A stretch of DNA of 64,000 bases from Corylus avellana (lineage: Eukaryota > Streptophyta > Magnoliopsida > Fagales > Betulaceae): assembly GCF_901000735.1 (NCBI RefSeq), contig NC_081541.1, positions 43,788,263 to 43,852,262 on the forward strand, given 5' to 3'. Shown piece after piece: positions 57,401-64,000 of this stretch. The notes beneath the pieces are model-generated. The model did not search any database, was not told where the DNA came from, and saw nothing but the letters and a program-made list of their open reading frames with translations. The first letter of the stretch is position 1. Each line of letters starts with the position of its first letter. The position numbers and the translations under genes were made by a program.

Positions 57401-60400
57401 TAAAATCATAAATGTTTTTGGAACTTAGTGTATTGCAAAAAAAAAAAAAAAATCCTTAATTTTGGTCTTTTTCTTTAGTGTCTTATATTTACCTGTTTTA
57501 ACTATTGTCAAAAATCTCTTTGTTGCCTGAATATCTCTTATCCAGATATGTGAATTTCCATATTGAAAGTTTTAGTTGGTGGTAATGAAATGAAAAAACT
57601 CTCAATAGAGTTCTATTGGGAATAATTTATAGGGCTGAAAGCGAATTTTCCAAATAATCATGATGTCTGTTTGAGAGTGCCTGAAACTTAAAATTTGTGT
57701 TTTATACAATGTGAGCACGATCAATTGTGATTTTATGTGATTATATTGCATGAATGAGTGTATGCATGTATTTATGCATGTGCATATATAAATTATTAGA
57801 ATTTCTATTTGTCGTACTTCCATCCCACTCAGTTGATGTGGCAGTGCCCATTTTGATTATTTTTTAAAATAAAGAATGACATGGTAGTGAAAATGGGCAC
57901 TACCACGTTAGCCCAGTAGGATGGGTGTGGGATGAGGGTATGAAAAATAACACAACCCATAAATTATAGAGGCTAGCTATCTTGCTTGCAATACATATTT
58001 ATTTAGTGTTCTCATTTTTATGATAGATTATGTTGATTTGGTAGCTCACATTGTTGAGTGTTCTCATCTTATGCTAGAGGCATAGGGTTCAACTCTTCGG
58101 TCCTTCGCCCTACTAACATTTTACTTATCAAAAGAATAGATTATGTTGATTTGTTGGTCTACATGCTCAAATGTATGGTATATCCTTTTGTTCATCCCCA
58201 TAACCCCATTTTTATGCAGACGGAAACTATAGATTTGTCTAATAAGAGCAACAGGTCAGAACGTTCCAATAGAATTTTCAGAAGAAGTAATGTCGATAAA
58301 TCGATGCATTCCTTAATTGATTCTGATGGTCTTCCATATGTTGGTCAGGTTGGTCTTCCTTTCGTCTCTTCCTCTTATTTCAGTACTAATTTTTTTACTG
58401 TTATGGTTGACCATCTACCAACCGATTTTCAGATGATTCGACCAAATGAACCCTATTGCTGCATTTATGATGAGGTAACAAGTTCCATAAAACCCAATAA
58501 ACGAAAGGGTTCGGAACCTGTAATCGTTGACTATGTCGCTGTTGATGGGAAAAATAAGAATCGTCTTCAAAAGGTAACTGTATATCTGTCATCTCAATGA
58601 TACTTGTTGTTGGACATTGAGTCAAAAAAAATTAATATATTGACGCTTGTAAAAGAATGTGGCTCATGTCCCTTTTTTTAGTTCTCCCTTTTTTCAATAT
58701 CTGTAGGCATGTTTTGTTTACCACCAAAGAAGAAAGTAAAATGGAATTTTAAATATATTTTTTAAGGGTCCGTTTGGGAGTGCGTTTTTAAAAAAATAAT
58801 CCGCGTTTTTGAACCAAATTGCAATTTTGGAGTGTTTGGGATTGCGATTTTAAAAATGCAAATTTTAAAATCGTGGAAAATTTTGCGATTTCCATAAGCT
58901 GACTAGAATGTGCTTATTTGAAAATGTACGAATTTAAACTAAAATCACGATTTCGCTTAAAAAAATATTTGGGGCAATATTTATCTATCTAGTCATGAAA
59001 CCGCAATTATATGTTAATGTTATCCAAACACTCAATTGATAAAAAAGTACTTCTTAACATGTTTTACCAAACGCTTGTGCGATTTTAAAAAGTAGCGATT
59101 TCAAAAACGCAAACTTTAAAAACGCAATTTTTAAAATCGCACTCCTAAATGGACCCTAAGCCATCCAAGCCTATTTTTTAAGGGTGTGCTTTAATCCATA
59201 AAAACTAGTATGCATCAAACCCTTTTCTCACATCTTGTTCTAAGTGACATTTTCAAAGAGTCAATACTGTATTTCACTTTTGGCAATGTGCCCTGCATTT
59301 CTTCTCAAAGTCTCCATGAGATCTCTTATAGTGATGTTCTTTCTTCTATACTTCTTTTAATCGTCTTAAGTCTACAGAAATTATATGACCTTTAGATATT
59401 AAAAAAGAGGATCTATTATGCCATAAACTTCAATTTTCTTCTTAACGTTAGAGTAGCCACATTGTTGGGCACTTGCACACTTCTTTTAATATTTCCCAAG
59501 CCTATGTGGAAATTAAATGACCTTAAATATTGAAAAAAAAAAATTAGAGTAACACCTTATTGGGCACTCAATGTTAATTTTAGTGTTCTTTTTTTCTTTA
59601 AAACACAATTTGGACCGTTCTTTTTACTTTATTGGGAGGGAACTCTTTTTGGAACTTTTTTACCATTCGAAAAAAAATCCATGCTATCAATCAACATTCT
59701 TCGCAAGATCAGTAGGATGCCTGGAAAGTGATGATTATCAAGAGCTTTTTCTTTTCTGAAATAAAAATATTTAAGGAGAACCATACTTGACTCTTATTTT
59801 CAATTAAATGTTGAGGTGGCTTGAACTTACCCATTTTACACCGTCTTTCTTTGGTGAACACAATTACCATAAACACATTAGGTCCTCCCTTGAAATTGAT
59901 ACCCCACGAAGTATATTATTGTCAATACATATATTCATAGAGTATATAATTCATATTTGAATTGCTTCTTGTACTCATATTCAGGAACTTTGACATTTTT
60001 CACCCAACATTTTTGAGCAGGTGAATATCCGATTTCGTCATCCTAGAAACCCTGTCATTGGTGATAAATTTAGCAGTAGACATGGTCAGAAAGGTGTTTG
60101 CTCCCAATTGTGGCCAGATATTGATATGCCATTTTCTGGAGTTTCTGGGATGCGTCCAGATCTGATTATCAACCCCCATGCATTTCCATCAAGGATGACT
60201 ATTGCAATGCTTTTGGAGTCTATTGCTGCTAAGGTACCCTCAACTAAGAGATATATCATTGATATTTTCATATGACAGTCTTCTAGATGAGAATATATAT
60301 ATTGATACCATGTGGTTCAACTTTGGATATTGGTAGCTGAGCATGGAAATTTCTTAAATAACTCTCATAAAGTGTTACTAGAGACAAAATCTCACAATTT

Positions 60401-63400
60401 TGGCGAGGAAGTGGCATAAAAAATGTCATTTGGGAGGGGTATTATGTGCAAATTATACAAGGCGCACAATGGGGTCTGGATTTTATGAAGTTCCATAAAA
60501 AAAATTATCATTATGGCTTTGATATTGGTTATCTTGTCACCTGTCGATATTCTATGTCTTGATTGTGATATTGACAATCTTAATTAGATCTTATTCTATT
60601 TAACTGATATACATTATTACACTAGGTCTTTGTAAGTTTAGTTACATAAAGTGAGATCAGTTGGGTGCTCATTCACAATTTGTTGTGGTCAAATTTTTTT
60701 ATCTAGGGTTAAAAGGATATTTGTTCTTCTTAGTGGAATAACAGTTGCATACTGAGCTTTTCTAGTAGCATTTTAAAACTTCAAAAGATGTTTAGAAAAT
60801 TTTCATCTCAGGGAGGTAGCTTAAATGGAAAATTTGTAGATGCAACACCATTTGCTAGTTCAGTCAAGAAAACAGAAGGAGAGACAGGATCAAAACCCAT
60901 TTTACTTGTTGAGGAACTTGGTGAAATGTTAAAGGAAAAAGGGTTCAATTACCATGGTGTTGAAGTACTGTACAGTGGGGTTTATGGAACTGAGCTCACA
61001 TGCGAGATATTTATCGGGCCTGTTTATTATCAGAGACTTCGGCACATGGTTTCAGACAAATTTCAGGTATGAAGTTTTTCATTTTTCTATTATTTTATGG
61101 TATTAAGGATCTTGAACCTCAACTTTATATCTATGAATTTTTTTTTTTTTTGGTACTTCTCCTTTAGTTAACTATGAGTGGTGTTTTGTGCATTTTGTCG
61201 AGAATAGAAATGATTATTAGTTTTTGCAAAGTTTGTATTTTTCATCCCCCAAAATTTAATTCTCTCTTGACCTTTTTTGATTTATTTGTTATTCATTTGT
61301 ATACATAATTTTTATGGATTTATCATTATCGTCCATTTTCTTCCCATATTCTAGAGGGGCCTCTTGCGGCATTTTGATTATGTGGGATAGGAGGGCGGTG
61401 GAGAAGATCAACGAGTGCATGTGGGAATTCTCATTGGCTGTCACCTTTAGAAATGTCGAAGATCATTTCACTTGGGCTTTTGCCGGTTTTTTGACCCTAA
61501 TTCCGAGTGGGATAGAGGGCTCCTTTGGGATGAGTTGGCTGGTTTACTCAGCTGGAGAAACTTGCCTTAGTGCATAGGGGGTGACTTCAATGTTACCATA
61601 TTTTATAGTGAGAGATCGTGTAAAGCTCGTTTATGCCCAACTATGGTGGATTTATCTGATTTTTTATTAGGGCTAATGGATCTATGTCTCGTGGGCGAAG
61701 CTTATACCTAATCGGCTAATCAGATAATCGAGCTTGGTCCAAAATTGATATATTCTTGGTTTCTCCAGAGTGGGAAGCCTAGTGTCTTGGCGTGCCACAG
61801 AGGAGGCTCCTTAGACTATGCTCGGATCATTTCCTAATCCTCCTCGACTATGGTGACTTTCATTGGGGTGGTGGGCCCTTCAAATTCAAAAATGTGGTTC
61901 TAAAGTTTGAGGGCTTTGTGGATAGGGTGAAACAATGTAACGAATCAGAAAAAAGTGCTTGCCACATCTCTGCTATCACTACAAAATGCTAGTCAATTTT
62001 TGGAGCTTTCCTATAATCCTTATAAAGCCCAGTTTTACTTAGTAATTAAGCAATAAGGGACTTAGCACTACAAAAAAATTGAAGTGAACCGCAACACCCC
62101 TTGCATAAGCAATACCACATTGCTTTAACAGCCCCACAGCTTTAACTAAGCAATGTTGAGGTTGCTTGTGCCATTTAGATTCTTTTTTTCAGTTGATTTA
62201 GGTTTTCTTGGTTTATGCCTAATCGAATAGCCGACTTGTATGCTTGTTGGTGGATGTTGACAACACTCGGAGTGCTGCTGTGTGGATGTTAAAGCATATC
62301 CTCAAGTATCCTACAATTCGAATATAGAAGCAGATAAAGTCCAAGATAAGGTTGCAGATAGAGACCAAGTAGAAGTAGATAACTCAAGATTCAGTTCTAG
62401 TGTAAAGCAATAATGTGTAGATCGTATTCTAGTCTGTATTTATCTCTACTCTAGGTTTATCTCATGTACTGGAGTTGATCTCTATAACAAACTCTTGTAA
62501 ACCTCTGATTATAAATAAAAGTGGAGCCACCGTTAAAGGTACGGTGAACACAATATTCAGCGTCTATACATGTTCTTTTAGTGGAAGATAGTGTCTTTGT
62601 GCCTTGTGTGGTGTCTATGGAGAGAAAATAATGATAGAAGTTTTGAGGACTGCGATAGGACTTTAAAGGAAATTAAGTCTTTATTTTTCAACACTTTTTA
62701 CATTTGGACAACTACTTTTGTTTCTCTATTGGAGATTAGTTATCACGATTTTGTTCTTCGTTTTGCCCCTTCTAATTAGGTGGTTTCTTTCATATACTTC
62801 TTGTGTACTTGAAGGCGTCTTATGCTTTTTATGAAATCTCGATTACTTATCAAAAACCAAAGACAAAAAACTGTTCTCTTGTTTATTCATTTTCTTTTTT
62901 TTCTTTTGCTAAATCCAAAAGAGTACAGTAATGGTTGTTTCTAGAACATTGACCATCGAAAGTAGTAGAAATCTTAAGTTCTACAGGGTATTGAAATAAA
63001 TTTTATCCCCATTATGAACAATGAGCGATAAATTTTGTATTTTCACATACGATTATAAATTTTACTGTAATAAGGGACAATAATGCAAAAGATTACACTA
63101 ATGGCGAAATGCATACAAAGGTAAATTACTCGGTTTGAGATTAGATGATCCATCTGGTTAATGTTATGAAAATCATCCAACTGATGGGTCAGTATCCTAC
63201 TTGCATGTAAAAATTGAGTGTGTTTCACAAGGCCATCGCCAAACAGAAGCTAAATTCATGTTGGATCTTGATGGGATGTGTGAGACTCTGGTCGTTATCA
63301 AATTTTGTTCCTGCTTCCTGAAATCAGATTACAGTGATGTACGGTTTATCTCTTCATAGTTGCATGTAAATCTGCTTGTGCTTTCAATATCATACTTGTA

Positions 63401-64000
63401 TGTCATGAGCACCTAAGATTATTTTATATCTGTGTTTAATCAGTTTAAAGTAGCACCTATTTTATTTGGTCCATATATGTTTTTTGTATCTTCCATTACC
63501 TATGAGTAATGATATAAGGAGAACTAGAGTCCTTTCAAATGCGGCATGGCTTTTAAAATCACTATTGAATTTAAGATTATCATTATTGAATTTTGATCTA
63601 TTGGTGATTTTAAATGCCACATCATATTTGAAAGGACTCTAGGAGGACTCTAATCCTTCTTATATCATTACTCATTACCTATTAAACAGCTGTTGGAGTT
63701 TGGGTTATGGGCCAAATGAGCTAATCCTTTGACATACCAATCATGATATCCTTCCCCCCAATCACCTTTTTTTTTTTTAATCCTTTCCCCGAGCAGAGGT
63801 CTCAAAAAGCATGTCTGTGAAATTCATTGATCTCTCTAGATTTTCCTCTCCCGTTTTCTTTCTTCTCTACCCAAGCGGTGGCGCGTTAGGCGCTGCGCGC
63901 CAGGGTCCGGCGAGTTTTCCATGGAACGCAGCTTCTATTTTGAAGCTAAAACTTTCTGCCTTTCGGCAAAGGATGGGTGTCCTCTCCTTCGTCTGGAGGA
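42468..64000 (+). CDS. NRPA2: DNA-directed RNA polymerase I subunit 2 (second-largest subunit), 3' end beyond window
   Basis: Nucleolar catalytic subunit (A135/RPA2 type) that, with the largest subunit, forms the active centre making 45S pre-rRNA. I joined 26 exons into one open frame of 1036 codons. In order: N-terminal protrusion ([14 protein letters not shown] from residue 14; [46 protein letters not shown]), lobe ([32 protein letters not shown]), fork ([40 protein letters not shown]), Pol I-specific segment ([17 protein letters not shown]), then the hybrid-binding domain ([20 protein letters not shown], residues about 754-773; [20 protein letters not shown], about 894-913; [34 protein letters not shown] at the end). 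[12 protein letters not shown] marks a multisubunit RNA polymerase beta-type subunit. The clamp zinc-finger C-terminus (about 140 residues in homologues) is not found before 64000. The start ATG fits the family N-terminus. I see no stop or frameshift, so the gene is probably functional. Confidence 0.95.
42634..42748 (+). other. NRPA2: U12-type AT-AC intron (NRPA2 intron 1)
   Basis: The 5' end ATATCCTTT (42634-42642) is the exact consensus of minor-spliceosome AT-AC introns. TTCTTGAC (42731-42738) resembles the U12 branch site, with the branch A at 42737 and 11 bases between it and the exon. The intron ends in AC (42747-42748). Joining 42633 to 42749 gives KLRIWLAEP in frame, as expected from NRPA2 homologues. 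No GT-AG choice nearby gives that reading. Confidence 0.85.
43046..43805 (+). other. NRPA2 intron 3, no feature seen
   Basis: 760 bp, AT-rich. A short segment (GAGTATAGTTGTGCAT) occurs twice, near 43450 and 43620. No transposon could be recognised. Confidence 0.5.
47189..49605 (+). other. NRPA2 introns 12 and 13 with exon 13 between, no transposon recognised
   Basis: Introns of about 1.2 and 1.1 kb. In intron 13 a segment of about 55 bp (ATATCACTATATCTTAACC...) occurs twice in tandem near 48895-48998, and a CT repeat lies near 48521. Nothing else is supported. Confidence 0.5.
51055..51165 (+). mobile_element. L1 LINE reverse-transcriptase fragment in NRPA2 intron 16
   Basis: [18 protein letters not shown] and then, after a one-base frameshift, [13 protein letters not shown] match the plant L1 reverse-transcriptase segment before the first catalytic Asp. 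The match stops where the TRIM begins. Confidence 0.7.
51166..51390 (+). mobile_element. TRIM-like miniature LTR element
   Basis: A degenerate LTR end (TCTAAAGTATAGATTAAC...TTTAGCA) is followed by a primer binding site TGGTATCAAAGCC (about 51218-51230), a short internal part, a purine-rich GTGATGGGGAA, and a second LTR start TGTTAAAGTATCGATTAAAT (about 51340). There is no coding capacity. It sits directly after an L1 fragment, so it is nested. Confidence 0.6.
51391..51913 (+). mobile_element. Decayed LINE-derived segment with poly-A
   Basis: The 3' part (TTGTATACTTGTGCACCTAG, CTTTTAATAAAATTTTCG, then poly-A at about 51900) resembles the 3' tail of the L1 copies at 53.0 and 62.8 kb. The 5' part has Ser/Pro-rich broken frames like an L1 ORF1. 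It is in the same orientation as NRPA2. Confidence 0.5.
52019..53049 (+). mobile_element. 5'-truncated L1 LINE with zinc-binding domain
   Basis: Frames encode the region downstream of reverse transcriptase ([13 protein letters not shown]) and then the RVT zinc-binding domain: [20 protein letters not shown] and [18 protein letters not shown] with the Cys/His pattern. Several frameshifts are present. It ends in ACTTTTAATAAAAAAAA. An imperfect target duplication TCTAAAAGTGAAA/TCTGAAAGTGAAA lies at about 52005 and 53054. It is in NRPA2 intron 16, sense orientation. Confidence 0.8.
53322..53490 (+). mobile_element. Short retroposon with 17-bp target duplication
   Basis: 169 bp ending in a short A-run is flanked by perfect AATCTTTTATGTAGAAG (53305-53321 and 53491-53507). 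No A/B boxes or coding sequence are evident. It has a GTTT repeat and a GAGGGAACTTGAGTAGC segment. It was probably mobilised by LINE machinery; its family is unknown. Confidence 0.65.
54838..55312 (+). mobile_element. 5'-truncated L1 LINE 3' fragment in NRPA2 intron 20
   Basis: [20 protein letters not shown] is the end of the RVT zinc-binding domain, followed by [20 protein letters not shown], a 3' UTR and CTTATCAAAAAAAA. Frameshifts and stops are present. Orientation is sense to NRPA2. Confidence 0.75.
55634..55650. repeat. (CT)n microsatellite
   Basis: Run of CT dinucleotides inside NRPA2 intron 20, followed by a TTC repeat. Confidence 0.8.
55952..56447 (+). mobile_element. 5'-truncated L1 LINE with 18-bp target duplication
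   Basis: It encodes [20 protein letters not shown] and [19 protein letters not shown] and ends CTTATC plus poly-A. A perfect AAAAGTATATATCTGAGA flanks it (55934-55951 and about 56448-56465), the hallmark of target-primed insertion. At the 5' junction GAGTCAGTTGATCATCT is duplicated relative to the element body, a common 5'-end rearrangement. Confidence 0.85.
57820..57940. mobile_element. Small hairpin MITE in NRPA2 intron 22
   Basis: GTGGCAGTGCCCATTTT at left pairs with AAAATGGGCACTACCAC at right, with CATCCCAC at both ends. About 120 bp. Confidence 0.55.
58766..59156. mobile_element. PIF/Harbinger-type (Tourist-like) MITE
   Basis: 391 bp with ends GGGTCCGTTTGGGAGTGCG and, as the reverse complement of the right end, GGGTCCATTTAGGAGTGCG. 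TAA flanks both sides, the 3-bp duplication typical of PIF/Harbinger. It is in NRPA2 intron 24. Confidence 0.7.
61335..62000 (+). mobile_element. L1 LINE endonuclease-domain fragment in NRPA2 intron 26
   Basis: Frames spell an L1 apurinic-like endonuclease segment: [57 protein letters not shown], and a shifted [15 protein letters not shown] and GDFN are conserved endonuclease motifs. Several frameshifts and stops are present. Reverse transcriptase is deleted before the 3' part at 62160. Confidence 0.8.
62160..62860 (+). mobile_element. L1 LINE 3' end, interrupted by a solo LTR
   Basis: After the [23 protein letters not shown] matches the L1 tail seen at 52.8, 55.1 and 56.2 kb, followed by the shared 3' UTR (TATACTTCTTGTGTACTTG, ATTACTTATCAAAAA). 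The part before the LTR (62190-62286) continues the same LINE, whose uninterrupted relatives read GTGTGGAAGATG here. Confidence 0.7.
62287..62580 (+). mobile_element. Solo LTR (294 bp) nested in the LINE
   Basis: It starts TGTTAAAGCATATCC, contains a TATA-like ATTATAAATAAAAG near 62509, and is flanked by GTGGA on both sides (62282-62286 and 62581-62585). Removing it and one GTGGA restores the LINE reading GTGTGGAAGAT. It ends in TTTTA rather than the usual CA, so the family is uncertain. Confidence 0.65.
63504..63673. mobile_element. MULE-type MITE with perfect 9-bp target duplication
   Basis: 170 bp, ends GAGTAATGATATAAGGAG and GAGTAATGATATAAGAAG (reverse complement), flanked by ATTACCTAT at 63495-63503 and 63674-63682. 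Confidence 0.8.
63780..64000 (+). mobile_element. Probable 5' end of an L1 LINE running out of the window
   Basis: A GC-rich leader (GCGGTGGCGCGTTAGGCGC) precedes an ATG at 63921 opening [20 protein letters not shown], which resembles the start of plant L1 ORF1. It stays open to the last base. It could instead be the start of an unrelated gene. It is in the same orientation as NRPA2 and would lie in its intron 26. Confidence 0.45.

Larger units (their letters stand above)
42468..61066 (+). other. NRPA2: NRPA2 exon map
   Basis: Exons joined by reading frame and splice signals: 42468-42633, 42749-42831, 42926-43045, 43806-43882, 44348-44411, 44700-44770, 45361-45438, 45524-45569, 46399-46579, 46662-46714, 46850-46923, 47071-47188, 48401-48488, 49606-49721, 50461-50588, 50666-50745, 53631-53872, 53955-54119, 54222-54386, 54530-54604, 57042-57145, 57230-57305, 58220-58348, 58433-58573, 60021-60233, 60812-61066. 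All introns are GT-AG except the first, which is AT-AC. The last donor GTATGA at 61067 opens an intron that runs past the window end or into sequence I could not place. Introns 3, 12 and 13 (about 0.8-1.2 kb) hold only AT-rich sequence. Introns 16, 20, 24 and 26 carry transposons. Confidence 0.9.

Noticed and set aside
61977..62080. CACTA transposon ends (CACTACAAAA twice)
   Set aside because: Both motifs are in the same orientation, too close together, and without a matching inverted end or a 3-bp duplication.
1..64000. CRISPR arrays, bacterial operons, riboswitches, rRNA genes
   Set aside because: None seen. The window is plant nuclear DNA, and its repeats are transposons and tandem duplications.

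Overview
The window is AT-rich nuclear DNA from a flowering plant. It has a many-exon RNA polymerase I gene, plant F-box genes, abundant plant-type L1 LINEs, copia LTRs, tRNA-derived SINEs and MITEs. The L1 type and the GGCCGGCC-core MITEs suggest a woody eudicot (possibly Fagales), but that is inference. Three runs of exactly 100 N (17989-18088, 24560-24659, 34087-34186) are scaffold gaps, so the window is four contigs.

Left part (1-11.5 kb): a plus-strand F-box pseudogene (817-2170), a broken gene for a small secreted cysteine-rich protein (4067-4454), and transposon remnants: a long-TIR element at 5.6-6.9 kb, a copia LTR at 7.9-8.2 kb, a MITE at 8.6-9.0 kb and a truncated copia element at 11.0-11.5 kb.

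Middle part (11.5-41.4 kb): a tandem array of a composite unit. One full unit holds an intact minus-strand F-box/F-box-associated-domain gene, an upstream module with a relic of the cysteine-rich gene and MITEs, a module with captured exon-like sequence and a second, decayed F-box copy, and a hairpin MITE with a 9-bp target duplication. Intact F-box genes lie at 19764-21155, 25425-26816 (same protein as the first) and 36719-38071 (diverged, 450 aa). The only intact cysteine-rich gene is at 13023-13490; in the other units it was removed by deletions with different breakpoints. Contigs 2 and 3 share about 5.56 kb almost base for base and every gap falls in repeated sequence, so copy number here is uncertain.

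Right part (42.2-64 kb): NRPA2, the second-largest subunit of RNA polymerase I, plus strand. I could join 26 exons in frame from 42468 to 61066 (1036 codons, no stop). The C-terminal zinc-binding clamp exon(s) are not in the window. Intron 1 has the signature of a U12-type AT-AC intron. Introns 16, 20, 24 and 26 are swollen by L1 fragments, a TRIM, a solo LTR, MITEs and a short unidentified retroposon.

The NRPA2 gene is ordinary housekeeping machinery. The region worth study is the F-box/cysteine-rich-peptide array: a ubiquitin-ligase adaptor family duplicated together with a secreted cysteine-rich peptide family, with signs of gene conversion, repeated deletion and unresolved assembly.
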